DNA from: Apostichopus japonicus
Lineage: Eukaryota; Echinodermata; Holothuroidea; Aspidochirotida; Stichopodidae
Length of the DNA stretch: 64,000 nucleotides
Direction of reading: 5' to 3'
Assembly (NCBI RefSeq): GCF_037975245.1
Contig: NC_092580.1
Location: 22,122,501 to 22,186,500, forward strand
Under the pieces are notes generated by a model, which was not told the origin of the DNA, ran no database searches, and saw nothing but the letters and a program-made list of their open reading frames with translations. Positions 37,182 through 50,800 of this stretch are shown here, one piece after another. Positions within the stretch are counted from its first letter, which is position 1; each line of letters begins with the position of its first letter. The translations under genes and the position numbers were made by a program.

Positions 37182-40100
37182 ATATAGATGGCATCGCAGT
37201 AGTTATCAGGGAAGGACGATGACGATGTGTTCTTTAAATTTATTACTAGGCATATCACTCATAAACTCACCCCTGGTTATCCATCAATGGTACATAGTAA
37301 CACGGTGTATAAATTACCCACTTAGCGAATATTTCAGTGGAATAATTACATTGAGTGTTTAACCATTATTTATATGCAGTTGTCAACTGTAATCACGACT
37401 CCTGGTATATACATAAAATGCACTGCGAGTCATCTAGACCTCTATAATTCTATTACCTTAGAAGGTCTAGATTCCTGTGTGATTGAAAACAACCATACAT
37501 TAACCTGACAATAGTACTGTTCTTTCCTGTTATTTATCTCTAATGCAGCAGCACTCAAAACCAATGTGTCAGTACCAACTGATGATGCTTTACATTCATC
37601 TTCACAGTAAGTTATTTGTATCTGAAAACTTCAGAAATAACAAAGCTGGGTCTAGTTAAACCTATTATGATAATATTAATTTTGAAAATTTGCATTTTAC
37701 ATACATGTGAACAATAATTCCACTAGATATGTATCTGGGTGAAGAAAAGGCTTAGAACGAACGAGATGTTAACTTGCACAATCTCGATGGAAAATTGTTT
37801 GCAAATGCCTTTTCTTTGATCCACTGCTACCAATTTTGAAAATTACTTGGCATAGGTTTTGTGAAACTCCAACCAAACTCACAAACCTGCTTTTAATACA
37901 AAATCCTTTTTCCTCACCTCAAGTTGAGACATCTTAATATAAAACTTAAATCTGTCCACAGACTAATCTGGCAATCTCCTTGGTTTATGTGACTTTCTGT
38001 TAATACTACGCTCATAAATATGACGAGATCGAGTCAACAACATTCAACAAACTTTTTCCACTCCTTAACAGCAGCTGATGACAACAATTTGCCAGCAGGA
38101 TGATATTCCACATGATTATTTCTGTCAATGATACAAATTAATCTCCTTCTTTTCTATGACATATCAAGTGTGGTGAAATATTTAACCTTCTTCTCCTTAC
38201 GAACAAATCCATGAAACGAGCGAACAAGTAAACGAGCAAATGAACAAACAAGATCGCCTTAAGGACTCTGAATGAATACATTAACGTCAACAAAAAGAGA
38301 ATACAAAGTACATATGATGAAAGGTGATTAAAATTGTTTTAAAGAGTATTTTTGACAGAATATAAAGTAGTTGAAATTTTGTTTAAATCTACGACAGAAT
38401 CTGCCTCGATAATCAAAGAGTAAGAGATTTTCCTTAATCTTTCAATAACTCTTAAAAGTATCTTTTTCTTCCTCATTTTCTTTGATAATAGGATATGTTA
38501 GTAAAGCCGAGTTGTTATCAACTTTTCTCGTCAAGGCTTCTTCGCTAGCTGTCCACAATTTTTAAAACGTTAAGACCCGAGATGTCGTGACTCAGTACTC
38601 ATCTTCATCTGATAATCACACTGTCAACGGTAGCATGGGGGCGACAAAGAGGTGATGGCTCTTCGATCGAGGCACGATTTCAAACTGGTTTCATTAAAAA
38701 TGAATTTTCTACTCTCTATCTTTCTTTATTTTATTATTATTTTTTTTTAACTTAGCGACAACGATTACCACCGGTTACAGTTGCCGGGCTGACGAAGAGA
38801 AACTGTTCTTATATATCGAGTCTTCACCTTCATCGGAGCTTAGGAAAATATGATTAGAAGAATTTAGCCCGTTCTAATTTGATATGGATGCTTTTGAAAA
38901 ACCTCATCTGAATAGCTAAGCTCTGGATCAAATAATCAAAACTGGTATTCCAGTTGAGTGACGAGAAGCTATCCAGGAGCCTTGAAGCTACTGAGGTGGA
39001 AACTTGCAGCGATCAAGAAGACATTCAAGGAGACTGTAATGCATACACGGAGTAAAAAACATCAACAGAAGCTCTGTTAGAATATAAAACAAGTTTCAAA
39101 CTTTTGATCAATCAACAGTTTATCTATCAACTCATCACATATGGCAATTCCTATTCATTCAAAAAGTCTCACCTATGGCTCTCTGTTGGTTCAAAAAGTG
39201 TCCTATCGATATGGAAGAGTGTGGTAGTTGTGTGCAGACAGGTGAGTGAGGCGTGAAGAAATATACCCACCACTTGACAGGTTTTACATAATTAACGAAT
39301 GACGCTACTCCATCCTAATAAGGAATCCATAGCCTACGACAGTTGGTAACGTTCTGCCACTGTGCCCCCACTGACCCATATTTCAGGGTCATGCAACGCC
39401 AACTTCCTTTGCTAGGCTATGCAGATTGGAGGGTGTGAATGTTGAATGAAGACAGGTAGGAGAGGAGCGAATGTAAAATTCTTTTGGTGGGAATGAAACA
39501 GGAACTGTACCAGTACAAACGAATCAAGCAAACATGTCAGGTGAATGATGACAGCAAATGTGTGAGTCTAAACACCAAGACAACATTATCTAATAATATA
39601 CAGTAAGACCAATATATGACAAAATTGAGTTAAGTTAACACAAAAACAACAAACTCATAACAGTTTTGCAATTATTTCTTTCAATGGATTCCAACTTTCT
39701 TGGTCAACAAGATGAAAGAGAGGCTAACGATGATAAAATGATATGAAAACTTATATATATCATCAATAGCATTAAAACATATTTTACGGTCACTGAAAGG
39801 ACAATCAATAAACTCTCAATGTAGTTAAAACCCATCTCAACATACAGTACTTTCTATGTGCAAAAGCGAAAGAAATAAAACAGAGCTCTCATCCCATATT
39901 TTCCTTGATATTGAGTAATATTGAGTAATATAGGGTCATCGATCTCCGAATCAGCCCCACTACAGGAATGGTCAGCTCATGAATACCCATACTGGGTTTT
40001 CTCCCCTTAAATCATAAGTGCTCACCAATCAACAACACTTTAGAGTGCTTTAATAATTTGAATTAATTTAGGGCCGTACGGGGGCCATCCACTTCTATCT

Positions 40101-40956
40101 TCTGTTCTTTCCTCCTTCCCTTTCTTTCTTTCTTTCTTCATTTATTTATTGATAAGATGAGATGACAAGATATGTGGAAGATTGTCTGAATAAGTTGACT
40201 GTCATTGTTTTTTTTCCACGGATGTACATATAAAACTCCAAACACAGTGGCCAACAAAAGTCAAATAAGAAACTTAAAATTTCCATAGTCAGCGATCACA
40301 AAGACAAACTGTATACGACAAGATGGATGGATGTCAGGTCAACCCCATTCGGTGCCCCAATCGTCAAATTTTGCTTGGTCAAAGTTACAAGCATCAACTT
40401 ACATGTTAGGTTCAATTTACTCATTAAACATTCATCTTTGTCACTGATTCATATACATTTCTAGCCAATGAACTTCCTGCGGTACTTTCTCAACGAGAGG
40501 TTCCCTCTCTTCGGTTCTTATCTGATATTCCATTGGTCACGTGTACATGGCATGACAGCACCCTACAAAATATTAAAATGACCGCTGACAACAAATTTCA
40601 AGAGCCTCTAATAGATGAATTATAAAAGGAAAACAAAGTTTAAGATGAACGTAAAGTTTAAAATATATGGGACCCACTTTTACGGTTTATTGTCCAAAGT
40701 TAGTTTACATGCATATAAAGCTATGCGCTGCTATGGAAAACATAAATTCATGACTCAGCTTAAAATGGGACTGAACATCTTGTGATATATTTTTATCTCT
40801 TTTCTTCGTTGCTTCAGTTTTTTTTCCAAGTTTTATCACAATATATGAAAATGAGACCTACGGGGATGACCAGTAAATTTAGGAATGATGAAAAAATATT
40901 TCATCTGGATATATATTTACAGAAGAATTCTTCCCAAAAGCAAGCATTTATTAATA
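37182..40956. other. non-coding DNA with a TTCT microsatellite and CCAAT/E-box pair
   Basis: No gene is recognised. A (TTCT)n microsatellite lies at 40120-40138. At 40532-40543 an inverted CCAAT box (ATTGG) abuts TCACGTG, a perfect E-box. This pairing is common in promoters, but there is no convincing downstream coding start. The stretch 38.5-39.5 kb is less AT-rich but has no long frame. Confidence 0.5.
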
Positions 40957-41014
40957 TCAGACATTCAAGTTTTTGGAGTCAATCAAATATCTGCACTATA
41001 TACCAGTTTTATAA
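40957..41014 (+). repeat. 58-bp dispersed direct repeat, copy 1
   Basis: TCAGACATTCAAGTTTTTGG followed by AGTCAATCAAATATCTGCAC and TATATACCAGTTTTATAA. The copy 594 bp downstream differs at only one base by my reading, so the duplication is young compared with the other local duplications. Confidence 0.9.
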
Positions 41015-41550
41015 GTCACCTTAACTTTTTTAAATTAACATATAAGTGTTACCATGTACGGGTTAATTGCTAATAATTGCAAATAATATGATTAAATTTA
41101 ATTCGTTAAATACTTTCACCGTCTCCTTCCAATAATGAGATACAACCCAAATTTTACGACCAAAAGGGAGGGGGGGGGGTGGATTTAAATTCTGCAAAAG
41201 CAAAATAAGAGGCTGCCAAATAATTTCACCACCACGTAATGATGGCTGTAAGCTTTTGGTTTCTATGTATGCATACAAACTCAGAAAAAGTGCATGTCTT
41301 CTGAACAATCGAATGATAATGTTTTTATATATTTTAACAAGAACATCTCACATTCAGTAAACTTCAGAGTGTTTGATATCCATTTTCGTTTTTTACTTTC
41401 ACTTTATTTGTTTTTCTTGTCGGGGTGGTAGGGGGGAGGTGAGGGGAAGGGAGTAGTGATCTGAAGCAGAATATACACAATTTATGCTCAAACTGTACCT
41501 TTTTCTATTTTATTTGTTCCTTTTTTCTTTTCTTTTTTAATTTATTATTA

Positions 41551-41608
41551 TCAGACATTCAAGTTCTTGGAGTCAATCAAATATCTGCACTATATACCAG
41601 TTTTATAA
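41551..41608 (+). repeat. 58-bp dispersed direct repeat, copy 2
   Basis: Same orientation as 40957-41014 with one mismatch (C for T in the CAAGTTCTTGG block). It is preceded by a T-rich tract and a TTATTATTA stretch, whereas copy 1 is preceded by unrelated sequence, so the shared block ends sharply on both sides. Confidence 0.9.
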
Positions 41609-44600
41609 TTCCAAGTGATGACTGTGTGTTACTCTGATGTGAATTAAGCAAGTTCCAATGGGTTTGTCAAGAGTCCATGCATAACTGACCACAAAGAGCC
41701 TAAATTCCTGATGTCATTCTACCTCTGTTCAGTATCCAAGGTTTTCGAATTCTAGAGAAGTGTGTGGGCTCTGCAAACTGATTTAATTCAAAATACTATT
41801 TCACCACTGCTGTTTAAGATGTGACATATTGTTTTTGTATGTAAAAACCAGTTGAGATGTATTGAAGTCAAGGGGGTCTGCAAGAACGTTGAGATTAATT
41901 TCCATGACAAGCTGTTGCACTGCACTGTAGTAATCTCAGGATCAAAGTCAATTTTTTTTTGTTCTGAGGAAGCAAGTTTCTTCTGACATTGGAACGAAAA
42001 ACCAAACTGATTTGAGCACATTCAAGTCCCAGATTCGAAATTATGTGAAAGAACTTATGACTGGTAGGTGAGTAAGGACGAGGGCAATGATCCTGAAGTG
42101 GGTTACTGGGGGCACAGTGCAAGAATGTCGCCAAATGTCACCAAAAAGAGCCAGCCTGTAGGAGTTGAATGAAGCAAATTAAAGCACATTTTCAGTGTGC
42201 AGACTGATTTTAACTCTATTTCGTCCTGGAAGACAGTTATTTCATTACGATATTGCATACAGCCCACATACCCATCTGGTAGAAGCCAAGGGGCTTATCA
42301 CTTACACTTCACATCAAGTGCCTGTCCATTTTACAGTTTCAGCTCAAAAAGTTTACTACAAACCGCCTCTTAGACTTTTTGTGACAATGTAATTGATAGG
42401 TTAAAAGCAGATGGGAGGTACAGATAAGTAGTTTTGGAGAGGGGTAAGGCAGAAGAGTGAAGTAAATACTTTCTATTTATGAAGAAGACTATGTATAAAT
42501 ACATTCTGCATATAAGTTGGTTTCGATCTTCATTTCAGCATGGATATTTTATAGCTTCTTAACCACTGGTACATTATTTACTCACAGGCTGCTCATGTTT
42601 GGTAAAGCCCTAACAAATGGCTATAATTAAACCTCAACATTTCCTGATGAAGCCAGGTTCATATCCCAAAGGGCAAAAAAGGCACCTGAGAGCATCCTGG
42701 CCACTTCCTGACCCACAAACAATATCAGACCACAAACAATGTCCGACCTAAAGCTTTGTTAAAGTTCTGTTAAGCTGATTGACAATAGACGGATACTGTA
42801 TATCTATAGTACACTATAGATACTTGTGTGCATAGATATTGTGTTTTGCAATGGATTTTCCCAGACAGAATTAAACATCTTAAGGGACCCCTAGATAAGA
42901 TCATGGACTTCACTGGAAGTAAGATCAAGAGAGTTTAAACCATTGCATGAGGGAATTCAAGGAGGGGGTAAGTTAGGTAGATGGGAGAGTGCAAATTTCC
43001 AGTGGAGACAGGTGTTGCTTTAAGAGAAGAATACAGTAAAAATGAACTGATCCAATGTTTGGTATGTGCAAGGTTATACCAACAACAATGCAAATTTCTC
43101 TCATCTCATTCTAAACAGATGGCCAGAAGTAACTTTGTGGGAATTGATACGTTGCAATCAGGCCACACAACAGAGGCAGTATAAAATTTAAATAAACAAA
43201 CCAACATTTGAACAGCCTGCATCCATAAATGTCAACATACCATTACATTACTGCAGTGTACACTGGAGTGATCAAAACATTATTTCTACATCACCAAAGT
43301 AACAAAAAAATATAAATATGATTTTCATATCTTCAATAATATTATTCAAATTCAATTCAAAAATTCTTCTTTAATATGCGAACAATCAATGATGGAACAA
43401 TTTCTGAGAAACTTCATAAATGCGGCCGTCACACGCTGACATTGGAAGTTAATTTCGTTCAGCTCGTTCATACGTACTCCATCATCCAGAAGAGACACAA
43501 AATTTATAGACTTAAATATTCCAGAAAGGACAGAGAAAAAACAGAGAGAGTGAGAGAAGCCAAAAAAAAAGGGCTCTGTGAGTTATTTCCTGAAAGGCAA
43601 CTAGTGTTTGTAGAATTCCATCTTTTTCAAGCATTCACGCCAGGACAGACGATCTGTCAATGACTCATGACTTCAAATTGATCCGCTGCCGCCACGGTAA
43701 CGATCAGTCACAAAATCCATTTTTAATGCAATGTACATAGTTTCTTACAAGTGTACATTAGTGTACTATTATTTTCATACGACTGACGAGGAGTTACGCA
43801 GACGGCGCAGTGCAGACCTTTCCCGGTGTCATTCCACTATGAGAGAGTGAACAAGGCTGAGTGGGGGGGGGGTGCAATTCATGATACAGGAGGAATCAAA
43901 ATGCGTGAACATGCTTCCCGATGTATCTGACGACCCTTTACTTGGTCTGTATTATAATCTCACATTCATGAAATAACCACACACGCACAGACAGACAGAG
44001 AGCAACAGCTTTGAACCAGGAGAGCATGGACGATGACATGTAATTTATAGACACTTGATGATCTTCTACATGTATACAGACTAAAAAATTAATGAAAAAA
44101 CAGGAAATTCAATGAGTTATTGATACAAGTCCTGTGGATCTGGTTTCGGGTTCTATCAAGTGCTGTTTGACTGAGTAGTCCAAGTATCGCAGACAAGATA
44201 TATCCAAAACATGGTACTGTAGCTACTACAGTAGCTCCAAGAACATCACAATGCAACATGGACCTTCAATGACCGTTATGACCCTTCAATGCAGCCATAA
44301 AATGTCCTTCTTCACTCAATAAATGTCGCAATGTAAACATTGTGCAGTTTGTAACAAACCAATGACCAATGCATCAGAGCATTCTTGAGAAGCTATTCCA
44401 ATGATTCACTAAGAATAAAATGATGGTAAGGGGTCGGGATATGTACTAAGGTACCCCAACCCCCCCTTACATCACAAGTTTTTTTTTTAAATTTTATTTA
44501 GTTTGATCAAAAAATTCTGTAAGTGGGTGTGGGGGAGGGAGGGGAACGGCTAACTATGAAGGCGGAAGAAACAGAGTAGTTAATCAAATTTCCATAGTTG

Positions 44601-47506
44601 CATTTGTGAGCTGCAACAACAAAAATGGTTGGCATGAGAGGAAAACCACAAACAATGATAAATCCTTCCTTGCACAGTTTCCAGTTTTTGTAGAGGATTT
44701 CTAAATAACAAATTTTCCCACACATGGCATTCATGGATAAATATTACAATATGTGCTGTCTGTTACCCAGTAACTCTCAAGCTTTTACAAAGCTACATTG
44801 ATTAGCATGTGACTGAAGCAGGATGTTATCGTTAGATACAAACACCGGGCATCCATCAACCGACCATTTCTGATAAATAAATATCTGTCAGGACGACGTG
44901 GATCTCAGCTACACGGCAAATTAAAAATTGAATAGAGCCCAAGAAAACATTTTATAATCTAAACAAAATAAAGCTTGTTTTGCATTCCAGTTGTAGAACA
45001 GTATTGGAGGTGGCCAAAAAACAAATTTGTTAACACGTACAAATAAAAATAACATTCTTAGTTATAATGCAGTTGAATACTTTCCCCTTTTCCTTCTTTG
45101 CAAAAAGACAGCTTTATCTTTTTCTTTTCTATCTTTAATAAATTCGAATTTGCAAAATTAGAGCTGTCTCAGTTGAACCTCCATGATCTAAAATTAAATA
45201 AGATTTTGAAATTTGAGTACTTGAATATATTTCTGCAGCTACAAATATTCAAGTGCCTGGAACAAGAGGCATACTTTCTCTGTAATCCAATGAAAAATAA
45301 ACAAGAGCTTTGCAGAAATTATCAAAAAAAAAAGGAAAAAAAAGAAGAAAAGAAACATGAATACTCTTCTTATACCGATCAAGAATTAAAAGATTTTTCT
45401 TCTGAAAATTTAAAAAAAAAAAAACTGGACTTTTCATACCAGGGCTGTAAAAATCACATCTTTCTTCTCAAGTTAAATCCTTGAAACACTCAAATTACAG
45501 AGTCAGAATTGTCAGATATTTCACCATGCTTTACAACCCCTTCTTAAAAAGCTTGAAGGGTATACCAAACTTAATTTGATAGAAACTTAATTGGATAATA
45601 AAAAACAGTGCCCACGTAAACCTTTTCGGCTTGGCCCACGTTTTCTCTTTCTCTTTTATGACCGATGTAATTGTTGGGAAAGTCAAAAAAAAAAAATTGA
45701 TGAGAAGGTTGGCTCGAAATTTTGCCTGGGCCTTACTTCTCCTTCAGGCTGAAATGGAGTGTTCTGAACCATCACTGTGCCACTGTAATGTAGTTGATCA
45801 AGACTCTAGACGTTATGAAGAACAATTTACCTGGAGTTCATGAGATGGGGCCTTTAGCTGTGAAAGTCAAATGGCTAGATTCCCATGGGCTAAAACTCAA
45901 GATTAGTTACGTCTGGATTTCAAGCAAATGGGCCTTAAGAGTGATTGCCGAATAAAATGACTAGCAATAATGAAAACATTTGGGAGAAGATAAAAAGCAA
46001 GGAGGTTAACAGAGATTACATCAAGTGGTTATAGAGTTACAAATTTCGGAATCTCATCCAGTTATTTATTAAAACAGGATGAATGAATCAACCAAGCAGT
46101 AATTCTCTAGGTGTTAACCCCACTGCTTGCGTTGATTCGGTAAAGGATGGGTATAGAACTAAAACGAGAAGGATGACGGAAAAGGTAAAGCCCTCCGTTA
46201 TGACTTTGTGACCCTGTTTCCAGAGACCAGAAGGAGTACCATTTCTGTATGCCACTGCCCCTTCCTACACACATCCACTTCTGAACTCCCGGCCATCCTC
46301 CCAAAATCACATTTTATGTAACGACTCGCTATTTGCTTTAGAAATCAAACATACCCTAACAAACATTGATAACCAGTAAATCCATGTCTATGCATATGAG
46401 TCAGAGACACACCCCCCCCCCCATCAATAAACTAATTGGACAGCATCGACACAAATGTCTTTTTCATCAAATCTGCTGTCTGTATTGAAACAGAAAACCG
46501 TGTCTTTGACTCACATCTGCAAAGTGCATGAATCTTTCCCCCCTTTGGATTTAAATGTCTAATGTTCTACTAACAGGCCAGCCAGGCCAGGTGATTACAT
46601 CCCCTTCTGTACCTGTGAAGTTATCGTCAATTATACGACTTGCCACAGGTGTCAAATTACCCGTTAATGTTCTTCACCTAACAGTCGGAGAAAGAGTAAA
46701 ACATGGTGAGTTGCTTCAGCGTCACCGGGGATAAACTACAACTTTCAACATGTTTCTTCAAGGCTCTTTACTCAGCTTTTACACAAAAGAAATAGAGAGC
46801 AGAATAAAAAAAAGAGCCTCGTGAAATATTTTTTCCACCGGTCTTTTCATCTCCGTCTTGAAATACTTGGTTCTATCATAAACTCAAGAAAACTGTGAAA
46901 ATTGAGCCTCAGGAGATAGATGACTGGAAGCTGATTTGTTTTCTTGGACAAGTTTAAACCTAAAATATGAAATTACAAAAGGGGAAGGGGGATTTGTGTT
47001 GTCGGCAACGATAGCGCAAGAAAAGGTCAGGTTAGGTGTCAACTTACTAACGTAAGCATGATGGGTAATATTCATTAAATGAGGCTCACTCTGGGAGGCC
47101 GGTGTTCTCTGAAAGATGCTATCAGATTGGCCTTCCTAAATCGACACCAGAACTATACCCAAAGCACAGCTATACATGTACAAGAGAATCTGTCTCTTGA
47201 AATGAAGACAACAAAAAACAAAACAAAAACGATGGGACAAAGGAGCTAGTCAATTTCCGAGGAATACATGTTGAGTGAATAACAATGAAATTGTGTCCAA
47301 GGCTTCCCCTATATGTATGCATAGACTACAGCTATCATTGCATGGTCCATTGACTAATATTTGGCTAAATCTGTTACTGGAGATGATTTGTAATTGCACC
47401 ATGGTCAGCTTAGTTATTAAAACATACAAGAATGTTTATAATATTCTGTAACTGGAAGAAAGGAATACTTGAAGAAAGGCTGCGCACACTGTAAATCATC
47501 AAACAC
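41609..47506. other. AT-rich non-coding DNA with small palindromes and G-rich tract
   Basis: No gene is recognised. A perfect 10-bp inverted repeat TATCTATAGT-AC-ACTATAGATA lies at 42801-42822. A quadruplex-capable tract lies at 44525-44544 (GGGTGTGGGGGAGGGAGGGG). A lysine-rich 128-codon plus-strand frame at 45098-45484 is of low complexity and likely random. The GC-raised patch at 46560-46720 contains AGGTGTCA, a T-box-type half site. Confidence 0.5.
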
Positions 47507-47886
47507 ATCTAGACAACGATCTGCGACCTATAGGTCGCGACCCAATGTTTGGGTCGCAAAGAGTATTCGACAGGTCTGTCAGATCATTGCAGAAACTGTG
47601 GGAAAAGAATACCGATACCTCAAGTCAAGATATCAAAACAAGTTAGACACAGTGTCCCTATTTGGCAATCTCATTGTTGCATGGTCAGTTCTTCAAGCCA
47701 AGAGGAAGTACAGACAACCTTGTAATACACAAACCATCTTCCAGTGGCACAAAAAAGGAAGGGGAGGGAGGGAGGGGGAGGGAGAGAGGGAGGGAGAAGG
47801 GAGGAAGGAAGGAAGGGGAGGGAGTGGGAGGGAGAGAGGGAGGGAGGAGGAAGGGGGAGGGGAGGGTGCACATCGCTGAACTAGAG
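47507..47886. mobile_element. decayed hAT-like non-autonomous element with polypurine expansion
   Basis: The left end starts CAACGATCTGCGACC at 47514. The right end, reverse-complemented from 47878, starts CAGCGATGTGCACC, so the two ends form an imperfect terminal inverted repeat with hAT-like CAG/CAA termini. Flanks read ATCTAGA on the left and AACTAGAG on the right, compatible with a degraded 8-bp target duplication. Just inside the left end are a perfect palindrome GCGACCTATAGGTCGC (47523-47538) and a stem GCGACCCAA-TGT-TTGGGTCGC (47537-47557), typical of subterminal hAT repeats. The right half is a GGGAGGGA polypurine tract from about 47757 to 47866. The 136-codon plus-strand frame across it is not a recognisable transposase. 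Confidence 0.6.
47757..47866. repeat. 110-bp polypurine tract, triplex and quadruplex prone
   Basis: The tract is almost pure G and A, made of GGGAGGGAGGG, GAGAGAGG and GGAAGGAAGG blocks with one T near 47827. It has many G3 or longer runs and mirror symmetry. It produces overlapping spurious frames on both strands (Gly/Arg/Glu-rich on plus, Pro/Ser/Leu-rich on minus), which should not be annotated. Confidence 0.9.
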
Positions 47887-50800
47887 GATGCTGCATAGTC
47901 GGACATGAGGATGCAATAGTTGCACGGTGACATGTAAGAGAGGCGCTATGAAAATTACAACAGAATAAAGTTATTCTGGACAGGCTGCCAAGATTGTGCA
48001 TATATCTCACATACTACAATCTACAGGCATATTGATACCATTAAATAGTTCTAATTATCCTTGATAACTTTCCAGACCAGGAAATTAAACCCCTTCTAAA
48101 AAACTTTCAACAAATTTAAGTAATACATCCTTTATTCAGCAAAGATTAAAGAACTTCAAAATCCATAGGAATTACAGACTTTACAAAGAGAGATTCCTTC
48201 AAAGCTTCACATTTAACTCTCTTAGTTGCCTGCTGCCAATAAAGATTATATCCCTAGCAACAAGCACATGCCACACAGCTAGAAAGCAAACAAGGTAAAT
48301 TAAAAGCCAGCAAAGTAATGAAGACATCAAATTTAACTTCCTTCATTTGCAATTGGAAATTTGAAACGTACCTTTCCCCAAGCCCCCACACCTCCCCCCC
48401 CCCCTTTTTTCCCCTCTCATTTGTGAAACATGTGCTGTAATTCTCAACAACATTTCGTGCTGCTTTTTTTTCTCTCTATTCTTAAACATGCCCTTACAAA
48501 CTGTCTACCTCCTGACAATTAAAATGCTCAATTAATCACTCCATCTCCCACTCCTAACCCGTCTCTCATGCCGCTCTACGTTGAAGAGTCAACGTCTGAT
48601 TCGCATTGTCAGGACTTTGACTCTCGGCCTGCTCATCTGGCGAAAGGAGAGAGAGAGAGTCCACGAGGAACATTTAAAGGGACACACGAGCAGCGACACT
48701 TTGCACTCAGAGGCTTGTCAAGTCCACTTGTCCCAAATTTTATTACTTTAGACAGGAATCAGATGGGAGTTGCTTACAAATTCACTTAATGCTTAAAGGA
48801 GAGGCCAATGGGGATATGAAGAGAGGAGGACAGAAGGGAAGAACAGGAAATGTGTGGAAAAACCTAAAAACACAAGCTTGGCATTCTTTGTTTGTTTCAT
48901 CTGTAAATCACTTGCGATTCATGAATTCCACGGGCCAAGGTTAGAATTCAGAACAAGCCATAGGCTCGATAGCTTCACGGTCTTGACGAAAACAAGACTT
49001 TTCTTTCCTTTGGCGAGAAAAGACATTGGGAATGCAAAAAACAAGAAACTGTTGGCGCTTAAGTAAGCTGTTTGGTCTGCTGAACGAAATCTACCAAAAT
49101 CCTCTAAAATGCATTTATATACACGAGACATTATAATGCATCAAGCTTCATTATTATATACAGTACATTGGAGGACGGTGTGATGTCATTGAGGGATGAG
49201 ACTGCAGAAATATCTGAATCATTCCTATAAACAAACAAAACACACACAATTTACAAGTCACAAATATGGGCTTGCAATGCACCAAGATTTGCTGCAAAAA
49301 TGCTACCAAGGCAAGAAACTTTCATAACATTGTGTGTATCCTTCCTATGACTGGACAGTATTTTTTAATCTTCCCTTTTAGACCTACTGCACACTCTCAT
49401 ATCTATATACATGAAGGAAAGTGATAAAAGAGGTTTGACCCACTCACATCCAGGGCAGTAGGATATAACTTACAACTGTACATATTTGATATTTAATGAT
49501 ATATGGTACTGTATCTGATTTTTCTATAATAATAGCATTCTCTTACCATTTACAGACGCTGTTACACAAGTGCATGAAATGAATATTCCTTCAGTTAGAC
49601 TGTTCTGTATGGTAGATTGAATCATTGACTGTGAGAAATCATCAAATTTAATGGCATCAAATTATTGGAGTTGCTTGGAAAGGGGATAGCAACTCCCATC
49701 TTGAAATAGATCAAAGGCAAGATTACACATGAAATATGTAACAGAAATTAAAAAAGAATGTTATTATAATAATTATTATGATTATGATATTATGATCTAC
49801 TATACAGGGAATAATTTAGTGTGTACATTTTTTTGGGGGGTCTGAACCTGTAATATACAATACTATGGTTTCCTATGTACACAAACTGCTACTGTATGCA
49901 TCCTTGTCTTTGTATAGGAATTTGCCCATTTTGCATAGCTTTTTGCGATACTGGATAAATGATTCCCTGCTATAACCATTTAAGCAAGCATGAATATATT
50001 TTGATTAAATTTATGGTATATAGCTCTGAAGTGAATAACTCTATACCATTCACAAGTCCCAATGAGATCTAGGTTAATTTACTGAGAAACTTGTAGCAGT
50101 TTATACATTATAAGTTGGCTGGTGAGAGATGTAAAACTTTCTAAGCTGCATTGTGAACATTACCATAAAAGGACATCCACCTTTACACCTATTAAATGTG
50201 AAATGTCATTTTATTTCCTACTTGTATGAAACTACTGTAGGTACTGTACAGTATGTGTGTAAATACGCACACATACGTAGATACATGCATACACCGACAC
50301 ACACAAGTACACGCAGCGCACAAACAAGACTTCCTAATGTCAGTAAATTGCATCTGTTTATGTCATACATCATTTGATATTCATTGCTACTATGTGAGAA
50401 ACTATTCCAATACATTATTTAGATAGTACTGTATACCTTGACAAAGAAAAACGGAAATTCAACCGAAATGACTCTGCCGATCGGGGCAGATATCGTTGAC
50501 TTCTAATCTAACAGATTCCTGAAGAGAATCAGTGGATAGGATTAGACTAACTTGTAACTAAACACTCATCTCATCACACCGTTGCTCTCCAATGAATTCT
50601 CTATAGGTTTCTAGTTCCCTAAAGGTAATAGGCACAGACAATCTGACCAAATACTATTCCATGTTATATGCTCTAAATTGGCCTTATTATATCTAAACCT
50701 TGGAATATCAACACACGACACCTTGAATGAGAGTGGCTTTACCAGAGTAACAAGGGAGTAGGGGGGGGACAGTAAATATTCCTCAAGTTCACTATGTTAT

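Noticed and set aside
45098-45484. 128-codon plus-strand frame
   Set aside because: Its composition is low-complexity: Phe/Leu/Lys-rich from T- and A-rich runs, with lysine tracts from poly-A. No start context, splice site or motif supports it.
47662-48010. Gly/Arg/Glu-rich and Pro/Ser-rich frames on both strands
   Set aside because: They are translations of the polypurine tract in several frames at once.
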